Shown piece by piece: positions 9,985-17,716 of a stretch of 64,000 bases of DNA. A program made the position numbers and the translations under genes. Position 1 is the stretch's first letter. Every line of letters starts with the position of its first letter. The notes under the pieces are model-generated. The model had not been told where the DNA came from. It was given only the letters and a program-made list of their open reading frames with translations, and made no database searches. Source of the stretch: Jeongeupia naejangsanensis (lineage in GTDB: Bacteria > Pseudomonadota > Gammaproteobacteria > Burkholderiales > Chitinibacteraceae); contig NZ_JAESND010000003.1 of NCBI RefSeq assembly GCF_016865585.1, positions 186,001 through 250,000 of the forward strand, given 5' to 3'.

Positions 9985-10019
9985 GTTCGGATATCATTGA
10001 TGTATTGAAAATGCTTCTT
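9970..10019 (+). promoter_or_regulatory. Promoter with an NsrR-like operator for the hemerythrin-nnrS genes
   Basis: A -35-like TTGCAT (9970-9975) and -10-like TATCAT (9992-9997) are spaced by 16 bases. At 9999-10019 is a partial palindrome (GATGTATT ... AATGCTTCTT) that agrees at 19 of 21 positions with the published NsrR consensus (GATGYATTTNAAATRCATCTT, recalled, not searched). It would overlap the predicted transcript start, as expected for repression. NsrR is an NO-sensing iron-sulfur repressor; its gene is not in this window. Confidence 0.65.
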
Positions 10020-10027
10020 TAAATGCC

Positions 10028-10552
10028 GTGCGCAATCCCTTTGCCTCCGACGCCGTCGGTTTCGATACCCCGATCGCGATGCTGATCGCCTGCCACGACC
10101 GGGTCCGGCATTATGCCGGGCTGCTGCCGAAGCTGGCCGGCCACGTTGCGATCCACGGTGCCGATGCCGAAGCGGCACGTGCTGCTTTGGCGATCCTGCG
10201 CTACTTCGACGTCGCCGTACCCTTGCACCATCAGGATGAGGACGACGACGTGTTCCCGTTGCTGCGCGAACGCGGTGATGCGGCGCTGCGCGCGCGTGTC
10301 GACGAGATCGCCGCCGAGCACGATGCGCTCGGACTGCAATGGCAGACCTTGCGCCCGGCCTTGCAGGCGCTGGCGGTTGGCCTGGCGGCGACGCTGGACG
10401 CCGGTGTGGTGCAAGCGTTTGCCCAGGACTACCCGGCCCACGCGGCGCGCGAGGAGCGCGAACTCTATCCGCATGCAACACGGCTGATCGGTGCTGACGA
10501 GATGGCCGGGATCGGCCGGACCATGGCCGCGCGCCGCACACACAAGGACTGA
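10028..10552 (+). CDS. Hemerythrin HHE-domain protein
   Basis: A 174-residue cytoplasmic protein with the His/Glu pattern of a di-iron hemerythrin fold: HDRVRHY (first helix), HHQDEDDDVFP (second), AAEHDALG (third) and HAAREERELYP (fourth). Such proteins bind O2 or NO or take part in iron-sulfur repair. The only in-frame start near the operator is GTG at 10028, with no clear Shine-Dalgarno; a downstream ATG at 10079 is possible but would remove the first helix ligand. It is followed 2 bases later by nnrS and preceded by an NsrR-like site, suggesting a role in the NO response. The exact function is not established. Confidence 0.8.
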   Translation: MRNPFASDAVGFDTPIAMLIACHDRVRHYAGLLPKLAGHVAIHGADAEAARAALAILRYFDVAVPLHHQDEDDDVFPLLRERGDAALRARVDEIAAEHDALGLQWQTLRPALQALAVGLAATLDAGVVQAFAQDYPAHAAREERELYPHATRLIGADEMAGIGRTMAARRTHKD

Positions 10553-10554
10553 CG

Positions 10555-11739
10555 ATGAACCGACTCTGGGACGCGCCGCACCGCGCGGCATTCTTCTTCG
10601 GCGGCCTCGGCGCCGTACTGGCACTGGCGTGGTGGGCGGCCGAGATGGTCATGCGCCTGCACGGCGGCTCGACCCACAGCGCGATTCCGGTGATGTGGCT
10701 GCACGCCGACCTGATGTTGTTCGGCTTCTTCCCGCTGTTCATGCTCGGCTTCATCTATACCGCCGGGCCGAAGTGGCTGAACGTCGAGCCGCCGCCGCTG
10801 AACGCGTGGGCGCCGGCAATCCTCGCTTACACCACCGGCACGGCGTTGCAGCTGGCCGCGCTGCGCTGGCCGATGGCGTGGTCGCTCGGTGATGCAATGC
10901 ACTGGATCGCCTGGGTCGGCGCAACGATCTTGTGGATCGGCCGGATGCGCGCCAGCCGCGCACCGGACAAGAAACACGCGACTGCGGTGGCGTTCGCCTT
11001 CGGCCTCGGCGCGATTGCGCTGGCGACGATGGTCGGCGTGTCGTGGTTCGGCATCGCTGCAGCCTTCCAGCCGGCGGTGACGCTCGGCGTCTGGGGCTTC
11101 CTGCTGCCGGTGTTCCTTGCCGTCACCCACCGGATGCTGCCGTTCTTCTCGGCCAACGTCATCGCAGGCTATACCGCGTGGCGGCCGGGCTGGCTGCTTG
11201 GCGCTTTTGTCGTGCTGCCGTGGGCGCATGGTGGTTTCGTGCTGATGCAGTTCAACCCGGTGGCCGTCGACGTGCTGTTCGCCGGGCTGCTGCTGTACAC
11301 CGGCTGGCGCTGGCGTCTGTTCGCATCGTTCAAGAACCGTTTGCTGGCGATGCTGCACGCGTCGTTCGCGTGGGCCGGCATCGCCATGCTGCTGTTCGTG
11401 GCGCAGGACATTGCCGATGCACTCGGTCAGCCGCTGTTCGCCTTCGCGCCACTGCATGCATTGACGATCGGCTTCTTCGCGACGATGCTGCTCGGCTTCG
11501 TTACCCGGGTGACGATGGGGCATTCGGGACGGCCGCTGGTGGCCGGTGCGGTGACGTGGACCGCGTACTGGCTGCTGCACGGCGTTGCGCTGGCGCGCGT
11601 CGCCAGCGAAATCTGGCCACAGGCGCAGTTCGCACTGCATGCCGCTGCCGGCATTGGCGCCTTGCTGGCCTTCGTGGTCTGGGCGGGGCAGGCCTTGCCG
11701 ATCTACCTGAAGGCAAGGGCGGACGGTCAGCCGGGCTGA
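10555..11739 (+). CDS. nnrS: NnrS family membrane protein
   Basis: A 394-residue polytopic inner-membrane protein of the NnrS family, heme- and copper-containing proteins that lessen nitric oxide stress in denitrifiers and pathogens. Seen: about twelve hydrophobic segments and the family-typical motifs HADLMLFGFFPLFMLGFIYTAGPKWL, HRMLPFF and HALTIGFFATMLLGFVTRVTMGHSG with conserved histidines. It follows the hemerythrin gene by 2 bases, so the two are probably co-transcribed from the NsrR-like promoter. It lies just upstream of narK, consistent with NO formed during nitrate/nitrite reduction. Confidence 0.92.
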   Translation: MNRLWDAPHRAAFFFGGLGAVLALAWWAAEMVMRLHGGSTHSAIPVMWLHADLMLFGFFPLFMLGFIYTAGPKWLNVEPPPLNAWAPAILAYTTGTALQLAALRWPMAWSLGDAMHWIAWVGATILWIGRMRASRAPDKKHATAVAFAFGLGAIALATMVGVSWFGIAAAFQPAVTLGVWGFLLPVFLAVTHRMLPFFSANVIAGYTAWRPGWLLGAFVVLPWAHGGFVLMQFNPVAVDVLFAGLLLYTGWRWRLFASFKNRLLAMLHASFAWAGIAMLLFVAQDIADALGQPLFAFAPLHALTIGFFATMLLGFVTRVTMGHSGRPLVAGAVTWTAYWLLHGVALARVASEIWPQAQFALHAAAGIGALLAFVVWAGQALPIYLKARADGQPG

Positions 11740-11759
11740 GCGTCGACGCCGATCGCCGC

Positions 11760-11777
11760 CTAGTCCGAAAGGACTAG
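11760..11777. promoter_or_regulatory. NarL-type palindrome upstream of narK
   Basis: CTAGTCC-GAAA-GGACTAG is a perfect palindrome apart from its centre, about 160 bases before the narK start. Its 16-bp core TAGTCC-N4-GGACTA equals two heptamers separated by two bases, the 7-2-7 geometry of NarL sites, although the heptamer differs from the enterobacterial TACYYMT. The same core occurs upstream of narG and moaA. Binding by the NarL encoded at 35429-36079 is inference. Confidence 0.7.
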
Positions 11778-11845
11778 CCGGGCCAACCGTTCGGCGTGCC
11801 GGCCCTGAGCCGATGGCGAATGGCCGGATTGCGGGGCCGGGACTA

Positions 11846-11859
11846 CATTGCGTGCAATG
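11846..11859. promoter_or_regulatory. Small inverted repeat upstream of narK
   Basis: CATTGC-GT-GCAATG is a 6-2-6 inverted repeat 72 bases before the narK start. It does not fit the FNR consensus (TTGAT-N4-ATCAA), and no convincing -10/-35 pair is visible around it. It is recorded as a possible second regulatory site only. Confidence 0.3.
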
Positions 11860-11930
11860 GCTTCCTGAGGGAGGCTGTACTACCGTTCAAATCATGCGGC
11901 GCGCCAGCGCCCGCCAACGGGGATTACGCA

Positions 11931-13307
11931 ATGTCCAATGCCTTGATCAAACGCTGGGAGCCCGAAGATCCGGTCTTCTGGCAGGAAACGGGGTCGCACG
12001 TCGCCAAACGCAATCTGTGGATCTCGATCCCCTGCCTGCTGCTGGCCTTCTCGTGTTCGATCGTCTGGAGCATCGTGGTGCTGAAGATGCCGCTGGTGGG
12101 CTTCTCGTACACCAAGGACCAGCTCTTCCTGCTCACCGCCTTGCCGTCGCTGTCGGGCGCCACGCTGCGGATCTTCTACAGCTTCCTGCCGTCGATGATG
12201 GGCGGGCGCAAGTGGACGACGATCTCGACCGCCTCCTTGCTGATTCCGGCCATCTGGCTCGGCTATGCGGTGCAGGATCCGACCACGCCGTATCCGGTGA
12301 TGCTGATCATCGCGCTGCTGACCGGCTTCGGCGGCGGCAACTTCGCCAGCTCGATGGCCAACATCGCCTACTTCTTCCCGAAGTCGCAGAAGGGCTACGC
12401 CAACGGCATGAATGCCGGCCTCGGCAACCTCGGCGTGTCGATTGCCCAGTTCGTGATGCCGCTGGCGATTACCGTCGGCATGTTCGGCGCCTTCGGCGGC
12501 AACCCGCAGGCGCTGCCCAACGGCGGCGAGATCTGGCTGCAGAACGCCACCTTCGTCTGGGTGCCCTTCGTCGTCGCCGCGACGCTGGCCGCATGGTTCG
12601 GCATGAACGACCTCGCATCGGCGAAGGCCTCTTTCGCCGAGCAGGCGGTGATCTTCAAGCGCAAGCACAACTGGCTGATGTGCTGGCTCTACCTCGGCAC
12701 CTTCGGCAGCTTCATCGGCTTCTCGGCCGGCTTCATGCTGCTGTCCAAGACCCAGTTCCCCGAGGTTGATCCGACCAAGGTTGCCTTCATCGGCCCGTTG
12801 ATCGGTGCGCTGATCCGCCCCATCGGCGGCATGGTGTCGGACAAGGTCGGCGGCGCACGCGTCACGCTCGGCATCTTCGTCGGCATGGTGATCGCGGTGT
12901 TCGGCGTACTGGCCTTCCTGCCGGGTGCCAGCGGTGCCGGCAGCTTCATGGGCTTCTTCCTGTGCTTCCTCGCGCTGTTCCTGCTGGCCGGGATCGGCAA
13001 CGGCTCGACCTACCGGATGATCCCGACGATCTTCTCGACGCTGGCGATGCGCGAAGCCAAGGGGCGCGATGCCGCGTCGATCAAGGAAGCCGAAGCAGAC
13101 GGCGCACGCGAATCGGCGGCAGCCGGCGGTTTCATCAGCGCGATCGGTGCCTACGGCGGCTTCATCATTCCGCAGACCTTCGGTTTCTCGATGAAGGCGA
13201 CCGGCGCGGCCGAGGCGGCACTGTACGTGTTCATCGCCTTCTACCTGTCGTGCGCGGCCATCACCTGGTGGTACTTCGCGCGCAAGAACGCCGAAATGCC
13301 CTGCTGA
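11931..13307 (+). CDS. narK: Nitrate/nitrite transporter NarK
   Basis: A 458-residue major facilitator of the nitrate/nitrite porter family that moves nitrate in and/or nitrite out across the inner membrane. Seen: about twelve membrane helices and two nitrate-signature stretches, GFGGGNFASSMANIAYFFP and GIGNGSTYRMIPTIF, each in one half of the protein. The N-terminus RWEPEDPVFWQ is typical of single-unit NarK. The start at 11931 follows GGGGATTA; the longer in-frame extension would run into the leader. It precedes narGHJI and shares its palindromic upstream site. Confidence 0.94.
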   Translation: MSNALIKRWEPEDPVFWQETGSHVAKRNLWISIPCLLLAFSCSIVWSIVVLKMPLVGFSYTKDQLFLLTALPSLSGATLRIFYSFLPSMMGGRKWTTISTASLLIPAIWLGYAVQDPTTPYPVMLIIALLTGFGGGNFASSMANIAYFFPKSQKGYANGMNAGLGNLGVSIAQFVMPLAITVGMFGAFGGNPQALPNGGEIWLQNATFVWVPFVVAATLAAWFGMNDLASAKASFAEQAVIFKRKHNWLMCWLYLGTFGSFIGFSAGFMLLSKTQFPEVDPTKVAFIGPLIGALIRPIGGMVSDKVGGARVTLGIFVGMVIAVFGVLAFLPGASGAGSFMGFFLCFLALFLLAGIGNGSTYRMIPTIFSTLAMREAKGRDAASIKEAEADGARESAAAGGFISAIGAYGGFIIPQTFGFSMKATGAAEAALYVFIAFYLSCAAITWWYFARKNAEMPC

Positions 13308-13327
13308 TCCGTCGACTTCAACGTCAG

Positions 13328-13350
13328 AACCCCGCTTCGGCGGGGTTTTT
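13328..13350 (+). terminator. Rho-independent terminator after narK
   Basis: An 8-bp stem AACCCCGC/GCGGGGTT with a TTCG tetraloop is followed by TTT, 20 bases after the narK stop. It also lies just beyond the end of the convergent minus-strand pseudogene and could serve both directions. Confidence 0.9.
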
Positions 13351-13355
13351 CCGTT

Positions 13356-13855
13356 TCAGGGGGCGGAGTCGAGCAGCGTGCGGTAACGCTCGGCGAACGG
13401 ATCGATGACGGCCAGCGGGGCCTCGCCGACGTCGAGCAGCAGCGGCTCTGCCCAGACCATGCCGCACAGGCGGGCGGTTTCGATCAGCGGCCGCAGCAGC
13501 ACCGACGGCACCGACTCGCCCCAGCGCGGGCTGGCATAGCTGGCGACGGCCTGCAGGGTCTTGCCGGCCAGCGGCTTCGGGTCGGCCAGCGCCCACGCCG
13601 GGTCGAGCACCGTGTATCGAGCCAGACCTTGAGCGAGGCCGGCGGTGCGAACCAGTACAGCGGGAACTGCAGCACCAGCCGGCTCGCATGCGTGCAGGCT
13701 TCGCGCTCCTCGTCGACGTCGAGGGCGCCCTCAGAGATCAGCGTGTCGGCGTGGTGCAGCGAGACGTCGCCGGTTTCGGCGAGCATTTCGGCCAGCCGGG
13801 CGTGGACGACCGAGCCGCCGAGGTGGGGGTGGGCGAGGATCACGAGGTTGCGCAT
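13356..13855 (-). pseudogene. NAD(P)H oxidoreductase (flavodoxin fold), apparently frameshifted
   Basis: The first part (from 13855) reads MRNLVILAHPHLGGSVVHAR and continues to YWFAPPASLKVWLD, the pattern of KefF/YheR/MdaB-type quinone reductases. The frame then breaks: the second half (VLDPAWALADPKPLAGKTL and onward to 13356) is in another frame. Removing two bases (an extra AC on the coding strand, near 13612-13617) would join them as WLDTVLDPAW, giving about 165 residues. This looks like a recent 2-base duplication or a sequencing error. The ATG at 13855 follows GGAGAAAG; a GTG at 13882 is in frame but overlaps the palindrome. The gene is divergent from narG. Confidence 0.75.
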
Positions 13856-13871
13856 CTCTTTCTCCGTCTTA

Positions 13872-13895
13872 CCCCTAGTCACTTCGGACTAGGGG
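13872..13895. promoter_or_regulatory. Extended NarL-type palindrome between the flavodoxin pseudogene and narG
   Basis: Perfect 9-bp arms CCCCTAGTC and GACTAGGGG flank a 6-base centre. The core TAGTCA-CTTC-GGACTA (13876-13891) matches the sites before narK and moaA. It lies about 137 bases upstream of narG and only about 20 bases upstream of the minus-strand gene, so it could act on either side. Confidence 0.7.
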
Positions 13896-14020
13896 CGCTA
13901 AGCCGATTGCGCCGCGCCGGCTGATCGTGCGGCGAATGTTGCGTCTGGCATCAGGCTCGTAAGCTCGGTTCATTCACACGAGCGCCCGCGTGCTCGAGCA
14001 GAACCGCAACCGGAGGCAGC

Positions 14021-17000
14021 ATGAGCCATTTCCTGGACCGACTGAAGTTCCTCTCCAAGACCCGCGATACCTTCGCCGACGGCCACGGCGCCGTGGTGAA
14101 CGAAGACCGCCAGTGGGAGAACGGCTACCGCAACCGCTGGACCCACGACAAGGTCGTGCGGTCGACCCACGGCGTCAACTGCACCGGCTCCTGTAGCTGG
14201 CGCATCTTCGTCAAGAACGGGCTGATCACCTGGGAGCTGCAGCAGACCGATTACCCGCGCACCCGACCGGACCTGCCGAACCACGAACCGCGCGGCTGCC
14301 CGCGCGGTGCTTCCTATTCGTGGTACGTCTACTCGGCACAGCGCGTCAAGCACCCGATGATCCGCGGCCGGCTGGCGCGGCTGTGGCGCGAGGCGCGCAA
14401 GACCATGGACCCGATCGCCGCATGGGCGAGCATCGTCGAAGACCCGGCCAAGTCGGCATCGTACAAATCGGTGCGCGGCCTCGGCGGTTTCGTGCGTACC
14501 GGCTGGGACGAAGTCACCGAGCTGATCGCTGCGTCGAACGCCTACACGATCAAGAACTACGGCCCGGACCGCGTGGTCGGCTTCTCGCCGATTCCGGCGA
14601 TGTCGATGGTCAGCTACGCCGCCGGCGCGCGTTACCTCGGCCTGATCGGCGGCGTGCCGCTGTCGTTCTACGACTGGTACTGCGACCTGCCGCCGGCCAG
14701 TCCGCAAGTCTGGGGCGAGCAGACCGACGTGCCCGAATCGGCCGACTGGTACAACTCGACCTACCTGATGGTGTGGGGCTCGAACGTGCCGATGACGCGC
14801 ACGCCGGACGCCCACTTCTACACCGAGGTCCGCTACAAGGGCACCAAGACCGTCGCCGTATCGAGCGACTTCGGCGAAATGGTCAAGTTCGGCGACCTGT
14901 GGATGGCGCCGAAGCAGGGGACCGACGCGGCGCTGGCGATGGCGATGGGCCACGTGGTGCTGAACGAATTCCACAAGACCGGCGCCTCGGATTACTTCCG
15001 CGACTACGGCAAGCAGTACACCGACTTCCCGATGCTGGTGACCTTGCGCGCCAAGGATGGCGGCTTCGTTGCCGACCACTTCCTGCGTGCCTCGCAACTG
15101 CCGGAGAACCTCGGCGAAGCGAAGAACCCGGACTGGAAGACGGTGCTGATCGATGCCGCCACCGGCGCGCTGACGGTGCCGAACGGCACGATCGGCTCGC
15201 GCTGGAACGAGGGTGAGGGCCGCAAAGGCAAGTGGAACCTCGAAATGAAGAACGTCGCCGACGGCGCCGGGATCGATCCGCTGCTGTCGCTCAAGGGCGC
15301 GCACGACGAGGTCGCCTCGGTCGGCTTCGACTACTTCGGCGGTGAAGCCGAAGACCTGCTGTTCCGCAACGTCCCGGCCAAACGCGTGACGCTGGCCGAC
15401 GGTTCGACCGCGCTGGTCGCGACCGTTTACGACCTGCTGCTCGCCAACTATGGCGTCGACAACGGCATGGGCGGCGGCAACGTCGCGACCTCGTACGCCG
15501 ACGACATCGCCTACACCCCGGCGTGGCAGGTCAAGCACACCGGCGTGCCGGCGATCGACGTCGAGACCGTCGCGCGCGAGTTCGCCCAGAACGCCCACGA
15601 CACCCACGGCAAGAGCATGGTGATCGTCGGTGCGGCGCTGAACCACTGGTTCCACAACGACATGACCTACCGCGGCATCATCAACCTGCTGATGATGTGC
15701 GGCTGCGTCGGCCAGAGCGGTGGCGGCTGGGCGCATTACGTCGGCCAGGAAAAGCTGCGTCCGCAACCGGGCTGGACACCGCTGGCGTTCGCGCTCGACT
15801 GGCAGCGCCCGGCGCGCCAGATGAACGGCACCTCGTTCTTCTACGCCCACACCAGCCAGTGGCGGCACGAAAAACTCTCGGTCTCCGAAATCCTCGGCCC
15901 GAGCGCCAATGTCGATGCGTACAAGGACCTGTCGCTGATCGACTTCAACGCCAAGGCCGAACGGATGGGCTGGCTGCCGAGCGCGCCGCAGCTCGAAACC
16001 AACCCGCTCGACGTTGTGCGCCAAGCCGAAGCCGCCGGCCGCAACCCGGCCGAGTTCGCTGCCGAACAGCTGAAATCCGGCCAGCTCAACATGAGCTGCG
16101 ACGATCCGGACAACCCGAAGAACTTCCCGCGCAACCTCTTCGTCTGGCGCTCGAATCTTTTGGGCAGCTCGGGCAAGGGCCACGAGTACTTCCTCAAGTA
16201 TTTGCTCGGCACGCAGAACGCCGTGTTCTCGGATGAAAACGATGCAATCACGCCGTCCGAAATCAAGGTGCGCCCGGCCGCCGAAGGCAAGCTCGACCTC
16301 TTGACGGTGCTCGACTTCCGGATGAGCACGACCTGCCTGTACGGCGACGTCGTGCTGCCGACGGCGACCTGGTACGAGAAGGACGACCTCAACACCTCGG
16401 ATATGCACCCCTTCATCCACCCGCTGTCCGAAGCCGTGCAGCCGCTGTGGCAGAGCAAGACCGACTGGGAAATCTACAAGGCCATCGCGAAGAAGTTCAC
16501 CGAACTCGCCGGCCCCTACCTCGGCGTGCAGAAGGATCTGGTCCTGACGCCGCTGATGCACGACAGCCCGGGCGAGCTGGGCCAGCCGTTTGCACCGAAG
16601 GACTGGAAGAAGGGCGAGTGCGACCTGATTCCGGGCAAGACCGCGCCGAACATGACCGTGGTCGAGCGTGATTACGCGCGCATTTACGAGAAGTTCACCA
16701 CCATCGGCCCGCTGCTGAAGAACGTGAACAACGGCGGCAAGGGCATCTTCTGGCAGACCGGTCATGAAATCGACGAGCTGGCCGCACTGAACGGCGTTGC
16801 CGCCAACGGCCAGCCGAAGCTCGACACCGCGATCGATGCGGCCGAAATGATCCTGACGCTGGCGCCGGAAACCAACGGCCATGTGGCGGTGAAATCGTGG
16901 GCGGCGCTGTCCGAGGTCACCGGCCGCGACCACACCCATCTGGCGAACGGCCGCGAGCATGAAAAAATCCGCTTCCGCGACGTGCAGGCGCAGCCGCGCA

Positions 17001-17716
17001 AGATCATTTCCTCGCCGACCTGGTCGGGCATCGAATCGGAAGAGGTCAGCTACAACGCCGGTTACACCAACGTCCACGAGCTGATTCCATGGCGCACGCT
17101 GACCGGCCGCCAGCAGTTCTACCAGGACCACCGCTGGATGCTCGACTTCGGTGAAGGCTTTGCCGTCTACAAGCCGGCGATCGACCTGAAGACGGTGCAG
17201 CCGATGCTCGGCCGCCAGCCGAACGGCGAGCAGGAGATCGTGCTCAACTTCATCACGCCGCACCAGAAGTGGGGCATCCACTCCACCTATTCGGACAACC
17301 TGCGGATGCTGACCTTGAGCCGCGGCGGCCCGCACGTGTGGCTGTCGGAAACCGACGCGAAGAAGGCCGGCATCGAGGACAACGACTGGATCGAGGTGTT
17401 CAACGTCAACGGCACGCTGACTGCCCGCGCCGTGGTGAGCCAGCGCGTTCCGGAAGGCATGACGCTGATGTACCACGCGCAGGAAAAGATCATCAACGTG
17501 CCGGGTGCCGAGCAGAGCGGCAAGCGCGGCGGCATCCACAACTCGGTGACGCGCACGGTGACCAAGCCGACGCACATGATCGGTGGTTACGCGCAGCAGG
17601 CCTATGGCTTCAACTACTACGGCACCGTCGGCGCCAACCGTGACGAGTTCGTCGTGATCCGCAAGATGAAGAAGGTCGACTGGATGGAAGGCGAACTCAA
17701 GGGAGAAAAAGCATGA
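14021..17716 (+). CDS. narG: Respiratory nitrate reductase alpha subunit NarG
   Basis: The catalytic subunit (1231 residues) of the membrane-bound nitrate reductase, which reduces nitrate to nitrite on the cytoplasmic face using a bis-MGD molybdenum cofactor and one [4Fe-4S] cluster (FS0). Seen: His50, Cys54, Cys58 and Cys93 (HGVNCTGSCSW ... GCPRG), the same pattern as E. coli His49/Cys53/Cys57/Cys92; and the molybdopterin region DWYCDLPPASPQVWGEQTD containing the Asp ligand. No twin-arginine export signal is apparent. The start follows CGGAGGCAGC. It overlaps narH by 4 bases and heads narGHJI. Confidence 0.98.
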   Translation: MSHFLDRLKFLSKTRDTFADGHGAVVNEDRQWENGYRNRWTHDKVVRSTHGVNCTGSCSWRIFVKNGLITWELQQTDYPRTRPDLPNHEPRGCPRGASYSWYVYSAQRVKHPMIRGRLARLWREARKTMDPIAAWASIVEDPAKSASYKSVRGLGGFVRTGWDEVTELIAASNAYTIKNYGPDRVVGFSPIPAMSMVSYAAGARYLGLIGGVPLSFYDWYCDLPPASPQVWGEQTDVPESADWYNSTYLMVWGSNVPMTRTPDAHFYTEVRYKGTKTVAVSSDFGEMVKFGDLWMAPKQGTDAALAMAMGHVVLNEFHKTGASDYFRDYGKQYTDFPMLVTLRAKDGGFVADHFLRASQLPENLGEAKNPDWKTVLIDAATGALTVPNGTIGSRWNEGEGRKGKWNLEMKNVADGAGIDPLLSLKGAHDEVASVGFDYFGGEAEDLLFRNVPAKRVTLADGSTALVATVYDLLLANYGVDNGMGGGNVATSYADDIAYTPAWQVKHTGVPAIDVETVAREFAQNAHDTHGKSMVIVGAALNHWFHNDMTYRGIINLLMMCGCVGQSGGGWAHYVGQEKLRPQPGWTPLAFALDWQRPARQMNGTSFFYAHTSQWRHEKLSVSEILGPSANVDAYKDLSLIDFNAKAERMGWLPSAPQLETNPLDVVRQAEAAGRNPAEFAAEQLKSGQLNMSCDDPDNPKNFPRNLFVWRSNLLGSSGKGHEYFLKYLLGTQNAVFSDENDAITPSEIKVRPAAEGKLDLLTVLDFRMSTTCLYGDVVLPTATWYEKDDLNTSDMHPFIHPLSEAVQPLWQSKTDWEIYKAIAKKFTELAGPYLGVQKDLVLTPLMHDSPGELGQPFAPKDWKKGECDLIPGKTAPNMTVVERDYARIYEKFTTIGPLLKNVNNGGKGIFWQTGHEIDELAALNGVAANGQPKLDTAIDAAEMILTLAPETNGHVAVKSWAALSEVTGRDHTHLANGREHEKIRFRDVQAQPRKIISSPTWSGIESEEVSYNAGYTNVHELIPWRTLTGRQQFYQDHRWMLDFGEGFAVYKPAIDLKTVQPMLGRQPNGEQEIVLNFITPHQKWGIHSTYSDNLRMLTLSRGGPHVWLSETDAKKAGIEDNDWIEVFNVNGTLTARAVVSQRVPEGMTLMYHAQEKIINVPGAEQSGKRGGIHNSVTRTVTKPTHMIGGYAQQAYGFNYYGTVGANRDEFVVIRKMKKVDWMEGELKGEKA

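Noticed and set aside
9997-10010. FNR box (TTGAT-N4-ATCAA) before the hemerythrin gene
   Set aside because: Only the left half TTGAT is present; the right half does not match, whereas the NsrR pattern fits far better.
10023-10028. ATG at 10023 as start of the hemerythrin gene
   Set aside because: It is in a different frame from the protein; only the GTG at 10028 keeps the frame.
13970-17575. Long open frame opposite narG
   Set aside because: narG is certain, and the antisense product has shadow composition with no recognisable motif or ribosome-binding site.
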